From NCBI RefSeq assembly GCF_014651075.1, contig NZ_BMWE01000003.1, forward strand, positions 62,001 to 126,000: a stretch of 64,000 nucleotides of DNA, in the 5' to 3' direction. This document shows, piece by piece, positions 39,618-48,036 of this stretch (position 1 is the stretch's first letter; every line of letters starts with the position of its first letter). Under the pieces are notes generated by a model. It was given only the letters and a program-made list of their open reading frames with translations. It was not told the DNA's origin and searched no databases. A program made the position numbers and the translations under genes. The stretch is from Streptomyces djakartensis (GTDB taxonomy: Bacteria > Actinomycetota > Actinomycetes > Streptomycetales > Streptomycetaceae).

Positions 39618-41006
39618 ATGAAGGCACACGACGGCATGTACATAGGGGGCGTCTGGCGCCCCGCCGCCGGCCAGGATGTGATCGAGGTCGTGAACCCGGC
39701 CGACGAGCAGGTCATCGGCACGGTCCCGGCGGGCACCGCCGAGGACGTCGACAACGCCGTACGGGCAGCCCGCGCCGCCCTCCCGGCCTGGGCCGCGACC
39801 CCGCCGGCCGAGCGAGCCGCCCGCCTCTCCGCCCTCCGGGACGTCCTCGTGGCCCGCGCGGACGAGATCGCCGAGACGGTCACCGCCGAGCTCGGCTCAC
39901 CGCTGAAGTTCTCGCAGGCCGTCCACGCCGCCGTGCCGATCGCGGTCGCCGGTTCCTACGCCGACCTGGCGGCGACGTACGCCTTCGAGGAGAAGACCGG
40001 CAACTCGGTCGTGCACCACGAGCCGGTCGGCGTGGTGGCCGCGATCACGCCCTGGAACTACCCGCTGCACCAGATCGTCGCCAAGGTCGCCCCGGCCCTC
40101 GCGGCGGGCTGCACGATCGTCGTGAAGCCCGCCGAGGACACCCCGCTGGTGGCCCGCCTCTTCGCCGACGCGGTGCACGAGGCCGGGGTCCCGGCGGGTG
40201 TCTTCAACCTGGTCACCGGCCTCGGCCCGGTCGCCGGGCAGGCCCTCGCCGAGCACGGGGACGTCGACCTGGTCTCCTTCACCGGCTCCACGGCGGTCGG
40301 CCGGCGGATCGCCGCGATCGCCGCCGGGGCCGTCAAGAAGGTGGCCCTCGAACTCGGCGGCAAGTCCGCCAACGTCATCCTGCCGACCGCGGACCTGGCC
40401 AAGGCCGTGGGCGTCGGCGTCGCCAACGTCATGTCCAACTCCGGGCAGACGTGCAGCGCCTGGACCCGGATGCTGGTCCACCGCGACCAGTACGACGAGG
40501 CCGTCGAACTCGCCGCCACCGCCGCCGCCAAGTACGGCGACCGCATCGGCCCGGTCGTCAACGCGAAGCAGCAGGCCCGGGTGCGCGGCTACATCGAGAA
40601 GGGCGTCGCCGAAGGCGCGCGTCTGGTCGCCGGCGGCCCCGAGGCACCGCGCGAGACGGGCTACTTCGTCAGCCCGACCGTGTTCGCCGATGTCACCCCG
40701 GACATGACCATCGCGCAGGAGGAGATCTTCGGCCCGGTCCTGTCGATCCTCCGCTACGAGGACGAGGAGGACGCCCTGCGGATCGCCAACGGCACCGTCT
40801 ACGGACTGTCCGGAGCCGTGTGGGCCGGTGACGAGGCCGAGGCGGTGGCCTTCGCCCGCCGCATGGACACCGGCCAGGTCGACATCAACGGCGGCCGCTT
40901 CAACCCGCTCGCCCCCTTCGGCGGCTACAAGCAGTCCGGTGTGGGCCGCGAGCTGGGCGCGCACGGCCTGGCCGAGTACCTCCAGACCAAGTCCCTCCAG
41001 TTCTAG
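39618..41006 (+). CDS. NAD(P)-dependent aldehyde dehydrogenase
   Basis: A 462-residue ALDH-family enzyme. ATG 39618 follows GGAGG. Landmarks: AAITPWNYPLHQIVAKVAPA, VVKPAEDTPL, the Rossmann FTGSTAVGRRIA, catalytic Glu in VALELGGKSANVIL, catalytic Cys in SNSGQTCSAWTR, and EEIFGPVLSILRY. It oxidises an aldehyde to the acid. The alcohol dehydrogenase gene starts 22 bases later, so the pair could convert an alcohol through its aldehyde to a carboxylate. A palindrome at 39560-39578 suggests control by the TetR encoded at 45631. Confidence 0.95.
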   Translation: MKAHDGMYIGGVWRPAAGQDVIEVVNPADEQVIGTVPAGTAEDVDNAVRAARAALPAWAATPPAERAARLSALRDVLVARADEIAETVTAELGSPLKFSQAVHAAVPIAVAGSYADLAATYAFEEKTGNSVVHHEPVGVVAAITPWNYPLHQIVAKVAPALAAGCTIVVKPAEDTPLVARLFADAVHEAGVPAGVFNLVTGLGPVAGQALAEHGDVDLVSFTGSTAVGRRIAAIAAGAVKKVALELGGKSANVILPTADLAKAVGVGVANVMSNSGQTCSAWTRMLVHRDQYDEAVELAATAAAKYGDRIGPVVNAKQQARVRGYIEKGVAEGARLVAGGPEAPRETGYFVSPTVFADVTPDMTIAQEEIFGPVLSILRYEDEEDALRIANGTVYGLSGAVWAGDEAEAVAFARRMDTGQVDINGGRFNPLAPFGGYKQSGVGRELGAHGLAEYLQTKSLQF

Positions 41007-41028
41007 TCCCAGGGGAGTTCCTTCCGTC

Positions 41029-42111
41029 ATGGCTGTCCGCGCCGCCGTCCTGCCCGCCGTCGGCTCCCCGCTGGAGATCACCGGCATCGACCTGCCCGAC
41101 CCCGGACCCGGCCAGGTGCGCGTCCGGCTCGCCGCCGCCGGGGTCTGCCACTCCGACCTGTCCCTGTCCAACGGCACCATGCGCGTGCCCGTCCCCGCCG
41201 TCCTCGGCCATGAGGGCGCCGGCACGGTCGTCGCCGTCGGCGAGGGCGTCACCCGTGTCGCGCCCGGCGACGGGGTCGTCCTCAACTGGGCCCCGTCCTG
41301 CGGGGCCTGCCACGCCTGCTCGCTCGGCGAGGTGTGGCTGTGCGCCAACGCCCTGAACGGCGCCGCGGACGTCTACGCCCGTACCACCGAGGGCACCGAC
41401 CTCCACCCCGGCCTGAACGTCGCCGCGTTCGCCGAGGAGACCGTGGTCAAGGCGTCCTGCGTCCAGCCCGTCCCCGACGGCGTCCCGCTCACCGACGCGG
41501 CCCTCCTCGGCTGCGCCGTCCTCACCGGCTACGGCGCCGTCCACCACTCGGCCCGGGTCCGGCAGGGCGAGACGGTCGCGGTGTTCGGTGTCGGGGGAGT
41601 GGGGCTCGCGGCCGTCCAGGCGGCCCGGATCGCGGGCGCCTCGAAGATCATCGCGGTGGACGTGTCCGCCGAGAAGGAGGAACTGGCCCGGACGGCCGGC
41701 GCCACCGACTACCTCGTCGCGTCCGACACCACCGCCCGCGAGATCCGCGGCCTCACCGGCAAGCAGGGCGTCGACGTGGCCGTGGAGTGCGCCGGGCGCG
41801 CGGTCACCATCCGTACGGCCTGGGACTCCACCCGCCGCGGCGGCCGCACCACGGTCGTCGGCATCGGCGGCAAGGACCAGCAGGTCACCTTCAACGCCCT
41901 GGAGATCTTCCACTGGGGCCGCACCCTCTCCGGCTGCGTCTACGGCGACTCCGACCCCGCGCGGGACCTCCCCGTGCTGGCCGGCCACATCCGGGACGGC
42001 CGCCTCGACCTGGGCGCCCTGGTGACGGAACGGATCTCCCTGGACGGCATCCCGGCGGCCTTCGAGAACATGCTGGCGGGCAGGGGCGGCCGCGCACTGG
42101 TCGTCTTCTGA
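41029..42111 (+). CDS. Zinc-dependent alcohol dehydrogenase (MDR superfamily)
   Basis: A 360-residue enzyme. Catalytic zinc ligands Cys40 (GVCHSD) and His61 (LGHEGAGTVV); structural zinc cysteines in CGACHACSLGEVWLC; Rossmann motif VAVFGVGGVGLAAVQAARIA. The layout matches class III-like/NDMA-type alcohol dehydrogenases. ATG 41029 follows AGGGGAG. It is the second gene after the aldehyde dehydrogenase and ends in a strong hairpin (42126-42153), which closes the two-gene unit. The alcohol is unknown. Confidence 0.95.
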   Translation: MAVRAAVLPAVGSPLEITGIDLPDPGPGQVRVRLAAAGVCHSDLSLSNGTMRVPVPAVLGHEGAGTVVAVGEGVTRVAPGDGVVLNWAPSCGACHACSLGEVWLCANALNGAADVYARTTEGTDLHPGLNVAAFAEETVVKASCVQPVPDGVPLTDAALLGCAVLTGYGAVHHSARVRQGETVAVFGVGGVGLAAVQAARIAGASKIIAVDVSAEKEELARTAGATDYLVASDTTAREIRGLTGKQGVDVAVECAGRAVTIRTAWDSTRRGGRTTVVGIGGKDQQVTFNALEIFHWGRTLSGCVYGDSDPARDLPVLAGHIRDGRLDLGALVTERISLDGIPAAFENMLAGRGGRALVVF

Positions 42112-42125
42112 CCGACCCGCCCGCA

Positions 42126-42153
42126 CCCCGGCCTCCGTGCGGTGAGGCCGGGG
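42126..42153 (+). terminator. Hairpin terminator after the alcohol dehydrogenase gene
   Basis: CCCCGGCCTC (42126-42135) and GAGGCCGGGG (42144-42153) form a perfect 10-bp stem with an 8-base loop, 14 bases past the stop. Confidence 0.85.
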
Positions 42154-42225
42154 CCTCAGGCATGCCCGGACCCACATGTGTGCCACGTACAGGCAAAAAC
42201 TCCTGGTGTCCGACCCGTTGACGCC

Positions 42226-42241
42226 CATACCGTCCGGTCAG
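42226..42241. promoter_or_regulatory. CATACCG-TC-CGGTCAG element before the MHS symporter gene
   Basis: Related to the perfect palindrome at 32197-32212, with two mismatches in the right arm. It lies 63 bases upstream of ATG 42305, preceded by GTTGAC, which could be a -35 element. Confidence 0.5.
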
Positions 42242-42304
42242 TACGTTCCCGGAACCCGAGCCACCCCCCGCTTCCGTCCCCGCACCCACCGGAGCGTGCA
42301 CCGC

Positions 42305-43672
42305 ATGGACACGGCACCTTCCGCTCAGCCCGTCACCACCACGCCCGCCGTCGGCAACCGCCGCCGGGTCGCCACCGCGGCAGCGCTCGCCTCGGCCGTC
42401 GAGTGGTACGACTACTTCGTCTTCGGCATCGCCGCCGCCCTCGTCCTCGGCGACCTCTACTTCCCCGCCGGGAGTCCCACCGCCGGCGTCATGGCCTCGT
42501 TCGCCACCTTCGCCGTCGGATTCCTCGCCCGGCCGCTCGGCGGCATCGTCGCCGGCCACCTCGGCGACAAGCGCGGCCGCAAGCCGATGCTGGTCCTCGC
42601 GCTCACTCTCATGGGCGTCGCCACGACTGGTATCGGCCTGCTCCCGACCTACGACACCATCGGCGTCGCCGCCCCGATCCTGCTCGTCCTGCTCCGCGTC
42701 GCCCAGGGCGTCGCCGTCGGCGCCCAGTGGGGCGGTGCGATGCTCCTGGCCACCGAGTACGCCCCGGAGGGCAAGCGCGGCGTCTACGGCAGCGTCGTCC
42801 AGCTCGGCGTCCCCATCGGCGTGGTCACCGCCAACACCGTCTTCCTGCTGGCCGGCGCGTTCACCACCGACTCGGCCTTCGCGGCCTGGGGCTGGCGGGT
42901 GCCGTTCCTGGTCGGTCTGCTGGTGCTCGGCCTCGCCTGGTACATCCACACCCGCGTCGAGGAGACCCCGGCGTTCCGGGAGGCCGAGCGCGCGCTCGCG
43001 GAGAGGGAACAGTCCGAGAAGAGCTCGCCGTTGCGCACGATCCTGCGCGGCCACCTCGGCACGGTGCTCCTCGCGGGCGGCTCCTTCGCCGTGAACACCG
43101 CGACCTTCTACATCCTCATCACCGGCGTCCTCGACTACACGACCCGGGAACTGGACATGAAGAAGGGCCCGGTGCTCATGGTCTCGCTCTGCGTCAGCCT
43201 CACCCAGCTGGTGCTGATCCCGGCCGCCGCCGCGCTCTCCGACCGCATCGGCCGCATCCGGATCTACGGGCTCGGCGCGATCGGCATCGCCCTGTGGGCC
43301 GTACCGCTCTTCCTGCTGATCGACACCGGCTCGCTGCTGTGGCTCGCGGTCGGAACGTTCGTCGCCAGCTGCTTCCTGAGCATCATGTACGGCCCCCAGG
43401 CCGCTCTGTTCGCCGAGCTGTTCACGCCCGAGATGCGCTACACCGGAGCCTCCCTCGGGTACCAGATCGCGGCCGTCGCCGGCGGCGGACTCGCACCCTT
43501 CGTCATGGTGCTGCTGCTGGAGGCGACGGGCACCTCGATGGCCGTCTCCGGCTACATCATCGCGCTCTCGGTGATCGCGCTGGTGTCCATCAAGGTCCTC
43601 GCCGGCCGGGCGCGTGCGGCGGAGCCGGAGCCCGCGCCCGGGGCGAAGGCGGAGGCCGAGTCAGCGGGCTGA
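42305..43672 (+). CDS. Metabolite:H+ symporter family MFS transporter
   Basis: A 455-residue membrane protein of the MHS group (ShiA/KgtP/ProP type). Signatures: ALASAVEWYDYFVFGIAAAL in helix 1, FLARPLGGIVAGHLGDKRGR in loop 2-3, RVAQGVAVGAQWGGAMLLAT in helix 4, YGSVVQLGVPIGVVTANTVF. These transporters import small carboxylates or osmolytes with protons. ATG 42305 gives the usual N-terminus. It follows the aldehyde/alcohol dehydrogenase unit but after a terminator, with its own operator-like element. The 3' end overlaps the convergent EamA gene by 12 bases. Confidence 0.92.
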   Translation: MDTAPSAQPVTTTPAVGNRRRVATAAALASAVEWYDYFVFGIAAALVLGDLYFPAGSPTAGVMASFATFAVGFLARPLGGIVAGHLGDKRGRKPMLVLALTLMGVATTGIGLLPTYDTIGVAAPILLVLLRVAQGVAVGAQWGGAMLLATEYAPEGKRGVYGSVVQLGVPIGVVTANTVFLLAGAFTTDSAFAAWGWRVPFLVGLLVLGLAWYIHTRVEETPAFREAERALAEREQSEKSSPLRTILRGHLGTVLLAGGSFAVNTATFYILITGVLDYTTRELDMKKGPVLMVSLCVSLTQLVLIPAAAALSDRIGRIRIYGLGAIGIALWAVPLFLLIDTGSLLWLAVGTFVASCFLSIMYGPQAALFAELFTPEMRYTGASLGYQIAAVAGGGLAPFVMVLLLEATGTSMAVSGYIIALSVIALVSIKVLAGRARAAEPEPAPGAKAEAESAG

Positions 43673-44632
43673 GTCCCGGGCCGCCCGCTCGGGCCGGGGT
43701 TCCGGTGCCGCTCCCGGAGCCCCGGCCCGAGCCGCCGCCCGCGCCCGCGACCGGGACACCGCCACGCCCGCCAGGCACAGCACCCCGCCGGCCAGGGTGA
43801 GCGGCCCCGGCACCTCGCCGAGGAACAGCCAGGACATCAGGACCACCAGCGCGGGCACCGCGTACGTCGTCGCGCCCATCCGGCTCGCGGTCGTCCGGGA
43901 CAGGGCGTAGGCCCACGTCGTGAAGGCGAGAGCGGTCGGGAAGACGCCCAGGTACACCATGTTGAGCGTCGCGGAGGCCGGCGCGTCGGCGGCCTCCCGG
44001 ACGAGCTGCCCGGCGAACGGCAGACACGCCACGGCGCCGACCAGGCAGCCGAGCGTCGTCACCTGAAGGGGACTCGCCGCCCCCAGCGCGGGCTTCTGCG
44101 CCACGACACCACCGGCGTACGCGACCGCCGCCAGCAGGCAGAGCACCACTCCCAGCACCGAGGAGCCGCCCTCTTCGGACATCGAGAGCCCCACGGTCAC
44201 CGCACCCGCGAACGACACCGCCATCCCCGCCAGCAGCCGCGGCGGCATGGGGTCACCGAGCAGCCGGTTCCCGAGCAGCGCGATCAGGATCGGCCCGGTG
44301 TTCACGACCAGGGCGGCCGTACCCGCGTCGACCTGCTGCTCGCCCCAGTTGAGGGCGACCATGTAGAAGCCGAACCACAGCAGGCCCGATATGGCGATGC
44401 CGCGCCAGGCCGTGCGCGGTGGCCGCCCCTCCCGTCGCAGGAGGCAGATCACCCCCAGCGTCAGAGCCCCGGCCAGCAGCCGCCCGAGCGCCAGCGCGCC
44501 CGGCGAGTACGCGTCACCCGCGCTGCGGATCGAGACGAAGGCGGACGCCCACAGCACGACGGTGACCGCGGCCGCACCGGCGGCCGACAGCTCCGCCCGG
44601 CGGGCGGGACGGGACAGGGAGGGGTTCATCAT
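43661..44632 (-). CDS. EamA (DMT superfamily) transporter
   Basis: A 323-residue membrane protein with two EamA repeats and ten helices: VTVVLWASAFVSIRSAGDAY, LLWFGFYMVALNWGEQQVDA, VLGVVLCLLAAVAYAGGVVA, VFPTALAFTTWAYALSRTT, LLAGMAVSFAGAVTVGLSM. Such proteins export metabolites such as amino acids or their relatives. The start is one of two adjacent ATG codons at 44632/44629 (MMNPSLSR). It is preceded by the leftward ArsR gene, with a 229-base gap, so co-transcription is possible but unproven. Confidence 0.9.
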   Translation of the reverse strand: MMNPSLSRPARRAELSAAGAAAVTVVLWASAFVSIRSAGDAYSPGALALGRLLAGALTLGVICLLRREGRPPRTAWRGIAISGLLWFGFYMVALNWGEQQVDAGTAALVVNTGPILIALLGNRLLGDPMPPRLLAGMAVSFAGAVTVGLSMSEEGGSSVLGVVLCLLAAVAYAGGVVAQKPALGAASPLQVTTLGCLVGAVACLPFAGQLVREAADAPASATLNMVYLGVFPTALAFTTWAYALSRTTASRMGATTYAVPALVVLMSWLFLGEVPGPLTLAGGVLCLAGVAVSRSRARAAARAGAPGAAPEPRPERAARDSAR

Positions 44633-44861
44633 GCTCCAGAGGCTAGGTGGGGAGAGGAAGGGGACCTGGCGGATTTCGGACGGGGCGCGGGGGTGTGCAG
44701 ATCGCCGGGCGCGGCTCGCGCGGCGGGGCCGGATGGGGTGTCGGAGTCGCCGGGGCGGTGCGGCTCTCGCGCTTGGGTTCGGGCGGTGGTGCGCCGTGGA
44801 GGGGCGCGCGTCGGCGTCCGGGCGAGGTGCGGGTGCGGGGGCGCGCCGCGGGCTCCCGGGA

Positions 44862-45572
44862 TCAGCGCAGTGCCGCCGGCTCCACCCCGAGCAGGTCGAA
44901 CAGGGCCTGTTCACCGGCCGCCGTCACCTTCACGGCCCGTTCCGAGCCGACGCGCACGCACCAGCCGGTGTCCAGGGCGTGTCTGCACAGCGCCGCGCCC
45001 GCGACGCCCGCGAGATGGGGACGGCGTTCGGTCCAGTCGAGGCAGGCGCGGGTCAGCGGGCGGCGGCTCCTGCGGTCGAGGCCGATCCCGGCGGACTCGA
45101 ACCACGTCAGCCCCGCGTCGGTGAGCGCGAACCCGGTCTCCTGCTGCAGCAGCCCGCGCGCCGTCAGCGCGTCGGTGACCGTGATGCCGAGCCGCCCCGC
45201 GAGGTGGTCGTAACAGGTGCGGCCCCGGGCCATCGCCGAACCGGCGCTCGCCTCGCGCAGACTCCGCGGCCGTACCGCCGTGCCCGGCGCCACCTGTGCG
45301 GTGAGGTCCTCCACCAGTTGCGCGACATGCGCGCCGGCCAGCCGCACGTACCGGTGCCGGCCCTGCCGCTCCTCGGTGAGCAACCCGCCCGCGACGAGCC
45401 GGCCCAGGTGCTCGCTCAGCGTCGAGGCGGCGACACCCGCGTGCCGCGCCAGCTCGCTCGCCGTCCACGCGCGCCCGTCGAGCAGGGCCAGCAGACAGGC
45501 CGCCCGGGTCTCGTCCGCGAACAGTGCCGCGAGCCGTGCCAGGCCGGTGGCCGTCGGGTCCCTCGTCGTCAT
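44862..45572 (-). CDS. ArsR-family regulator with extended C-terminal domain
   Basis: A 236-residue protein. The ArsR winged helix is at about residues 10-85 (LAALFADETRAACLLALLDG, ASELARHAGVAASTLSEHLG, LTEERQGRHRYVRLAG). The C-terminal half (CYDHLAGRLGITVTDALTAR, LDWTERRPHLAGVAGAALCR) is shared by a Streptomyces subgroup; Cys residues are present (CYDHL, ACLDW, LCRHA, WCVRV) but not as a classic metal site. Start ATG 45572 or GTG 45590; neither has a clear ribosome binding site. The EamA transporter downstream is the likely target by position. Confidence 0.85.
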   Translation of the reverse strand: MTTRDPTATGLARLAALFADETRAACLLALLDGRAWTASELARHAGVAASTLSEHLGRLVAGGLLTEERQGRHRYVRLAGAHVAQLVEDLTAQVAPGTAVRPRSLREASAGSAMARGRTCYDHLAGRLGITVTDALTARGLLQQETGFALTDAGLTWFESAGIGLDRRSRRPLTRACLDWTERRPHLAGVAGAALCRHALDTGWCVRVGSERAVKVTAAGEQALFDLLGVEPAALR

Positions 45573-45630
45573 GCCCCCAGCATGGGACACGGACGCTTCG
45601 GCCGCCGCCGAAGTGTCCCGCCGCAGCCCC

Positions 45631-46272
45631 CTAAACCGCCCGCCGCACCTGCTCGTACTGCCGGGCCAGCCCGTCCAGCAAGGCGGTCAGACCCGTCTCG
45701 AAGGCCCGCTCGTCGATCTTCTCCTGCTGCTCGGCGAGGAGATGGGCCTGCTGGAGATGGGGATAGGCGGAGGGATCGTAGGCGCTCGCGTCGTTCACGA
45801 AGCCCCCGGCGAAGGAGCCGAGCGCGGAGCCCATGACGAAGTACCGCATCAGCGCGCCGATGGACGTCGCCTGCGCCGGTGGCCAGCCCGCCTCGACCAT
45901 CGCGCCGTAGACCGCGTCCGCGAGCCGAAGCCCCGCCGGGCGGCGGCCGGGGCCGCGGGCCAGGACGGGGACGATGTTCGGGTGGTCCCGCAGCGCGGCC
46001 CGGTAGGAGACGGCCCAGTCGTGCAGCGCGGTCCGCCAGTCCCGGCCGTCCTGGAACATCGTGAGGTCCACCTGGCCGCTCACCGAGTCGGCGACCGCCT
46101 CCAGGATCTCGTCCTTGGTGCGGAAGTGGTTGTACAGCGAGGGCCCGCTGACCCCCAGTTCGGCGGCGAGCCGGCGCGTGGAGACGGCCGTGAGGCCCTC
46201 CGCGTCCACGAGCGCCCGAGCCGTCTCGACGATCCGGTCGGTGCTGAGCAAGGGCTTGCGCGGTCGGGCCAT
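45631..46272 (-). CDS. TetR-family regulator, likely controlling acyl-CoA and aldehyde dehydrogenase genes
   Basis: A 213-residue protein (ATG 46272; an ATG nine bases upstream at 46281 is an alternative). Helix-turn-helix at about residues 12-58 (RIVETARALVDAEGLTAVST, LAAELGVSGPSLYNHFRTK); the C-terminal domain is of TetR_C_1 type (LRDHPNIVPVLARGP). It is divergent from an acyl-CoA dehydrogenase, with AAACTA-N7-TAATTT (46299-46317) between them. The same palindrome occurs before the aldehyde dehydrogenase at 39618, so this protein may control both units. Confidence 0.9.
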   Translation of the reverse strand: MARPRKPLLSTDRIVETARALVDAEGLTAVSTRRLAAELGVSGPSLYNHFRTKDEILEAVADSVSGQVDLTMFQDGRDWRTALHDWAVSYRAALRDHPNIVPVLARGPGRRPAGLRLADAVYGAMVEAGWPPAQATSIGALMRYFVMGSALGSFAGGFVNDASAYDPSAYPHLQQAHLLAEQQEKIDERAFETGLTALLDGLARQYEQVRRAV

Positions 46273-46298
46273 GGCGCACATAGTAGGGCTGCCGACAG

Positions 46299-46317
46299 AA
46301 ACTAGCAGTGCTAATTT
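46299..46317. promoter_or_regulatory. AAACTA-N7-TAATTT palindrome between TetR and acyl-CoA dehydrogenase genes
   Basis: AAACTA (46299-46304) and TAATTT (46312-46317), one mismatch from perfect inversion; the inner GC/GC pair (46305-46306 with 46310-46311) extends it. It lies 27 bases from the TetR ATG and 31 from the dehydrogenase start. Confidence 0.75.
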
Positions 46318-46347
46318 AAAGGGCCGTTCTCAAGTGGGGTGCGCGTG

Positions 46348-47499
46348 GTGAACCTGGAGCTCAGCGAGGAGCAGACCGCCGTACGGCAGCTCGCCCGGGA
46401 CTTCGTGGCGCGCGAGATCACCCCGAACGCCGTCGCCTGGGACCGGGCCGAGGAGGTCGACCGGTCGATCGTGAAGAAGCTCGGCGAGGTCGGCTTCCTG
46501 GGTCTGACGATCGACGAGCGGTACGGCGGTTCCGGCGGCGACCATCTCGCGTACTGCCTGGTCACCGAGGAGCTGGGCCGGGGCGACTCGTCCGTTCGCG
46601 GGATCGTCTCCGTCTCCCTGGGGCTGGTGGCCAAGACCGTCGCCGGGTGGGGGAGCGAGGAGCAGCGGCGGCGGTGGCTGCCGGGGCTGACCTCCGGTGA
46701 GCTCGTCGGCTGCTTCGGGCTGACCGAGCCGGGCACGGGCTCGGACGCCGGCAACCTCGCGACACGAGCGGTGCGGGACGGCGGCGACTACGTCATCAAC
46801 GGCACCAAGATGTTCATCACCAACGGCACCTGGGCCGACGTCGTCCTGCTCTTCGCCCGCTCCACGGACGCGCCGGGCCACAAGGGCGTCTCCGCCTTCC
46901 TCGTCCCCACCGGCACACCAGGCCTGTCCCGTCGGACCATCCACGGCAAGCTCGGGCTGCGCGGCCAGGCCACCGCCGAGCTGGTTCTGCAGGACGTGCG
47001 CGTGCCGCGCTCCGCGCTGCTGGGGGAGGAGGGCAGGGGGTTCTCCGTCGCCATGTCGGCTCTGGCCAAGGGGCGGATGTCGGTCGCCGCGGGCTGTGTC
47101 GGCATAGCCCAGGCCGCCCTGGACGCGGCCGTGCGGTACGCGGGGGAGCGGGAGCAGTTCGGGAAGGCCATCGCCCGGCACCAGCTGGTCCAGGAGCTGA
47201 TCAGCGACATCGCCGTGGACGTCGACGCCGCCCGGCTGCTGACCTGGCGGGTCGCCGACCTGATCGACCGGGGGCAGCCGTTCGCCGTCGAGTCGTCGAA
47301 GGCCAAGCTGTTCGCCTCGGAGGCGGCGGTCCGCGCCGCCAACAACGCGCTCCAGGTCTTCGGCGGTTACGGCTACATCGACGAGTACCCGGTGGGCAAA
47401 CTGCTGCGGGACGCCCGTGTGATGACCCTGTACGAGGGCACCAGCCAGATCCAGAAGCTGGTCATCGGGCGGGCCCTGACGGGGGTTTCGGCGTTCTGA
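46348..47499 (+). CDS. Acyl-CoA dehydrogenase
   Basis: A 383-residue flavoenzyme. Blocks: FLGLTIDERYGGSGGDHLAY, CFGLTEPGTGSDAGNL, ADVVLLFARST, GVSAFLVPTGTPGLS, KLGLRGQATAEL, QFGKAIARHQLVQELISD, LQVFGGYGYIDEYPV, and the catalytic base Glu in TLYEGTSQIQKLVIGR. It introduces the alpha-beta double bond in acyl-CoA, passing electrons to ETF. Starts at GTG 46345 or 46348 follow GTGGGG; 46348 is used. Divergence from a TetR with a clear operator indicates substrate-responsive expression. Chain-length or branched-chain preference is not decidable by eye. Confidence 0.93.
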   Translation: MNLELSEEQTAVRQLARDFVAREITPNAVAWDRAEEVDRSIVKKLGEVGFLGLTIDERYGGSGGDHLAYCLVTEELGRGDSSVRGIVSVSLGLVAKTVAGWGSEEQRRRWLPGLTSGELVGCFGLTEPGTGSDAGNLATRAVRDGGDYVINGTKMFITNGTWADVVLLFARSTDAPGHKGVSAFLVPTGTPGLSRRTIHGKLGLRGQATAELVLQDVRVPRSALLGEEGRGFSVAMSALAKGRMSVAAGCVGIAQAALDAAVRYAGEREQFGKAIARHQLVQELISDIAVDVDAARLLTWRVADLIDRGQPFAVESSKAKLFASEAAVRAANNALQVFGGYGYIDEYPVGKLLRDARVMTLYEGTSQIQKLVIGRALTGVSAF

Positions 47500-47558
47500 G
47501 TACCTTCTGAGTACGCCGGCGGATGTGGCGCGGGCCACCTTGGCCGAAGCTCGCTCCC

Positions 47559-47807
47559 ATGAGTGAGACACCGGGCAAGCAGCAGAACACGGCAGCCTTC
47601 TACGGCCAGGCCGTCGCCTCCTTCGCCGTCGCCATGGCGGCCACCGCGATCGGCATCTACCAGCTGAGCGCCGACGCCTGGGTGCGGGGTTTCCTCGCCA
47701 TCGCCGTGCTGTACCTGGTCACCTCTTCCTTCACCCTGGCCAAGGTGATCCGCGACCGGCAGGAGGGGGCGGCGAGGCCCTCGTACGCACCCTTCGAGAA
47801 GCACTGA
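47559..47807 (+). CDS. Small YiaA/YiaB-family membrane protein
   Basis: An 82-residue protein with two hydrophobic helices (GQAVASFAVAMAATAIGIYQ and GFLAIAVLYLVTSSFTLAKV) separated by SADAWVR, and a basic C-terminus (KVIRDRQEG). This layout matches the YiaAB family of inner-membrane proteins with no known role. ATG 47559 is the first good start; the ribosome binding site is weak. It follows the acyl-CoA dehydrogenase by 59 bases and may be read through from it. Confidence 0.8.
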   Translation: MSETPGKQQNTAAFYGQAVASFAVAMAATAIGIYQLSADAWVRGFLAIAVLYLVTSSFTLAKVIRDRQEGAARPSYAPFEKH

Positions 47808-48036
47808 ACGGCCTGCTCGTACCCCCCGGCAGCAAACACCCCGAAACTCTTCCGGCCGCGCCTCCTCGATTCACGCCGTCGGCCGCCGCGGTGCTGATGG
47901 TGCGGCTGGTGCCCACGAGTGGCCGGGGCGTGGCCGACCGGACAGGATGGGAGGGGTGGACAGCAGGGCCCCAGCAGGCCGCCCGACCCTCCGGCTCTCC
48001 GGCGCCAATGAGTGAGGAAGCGAAGGAAGGCGGGCC

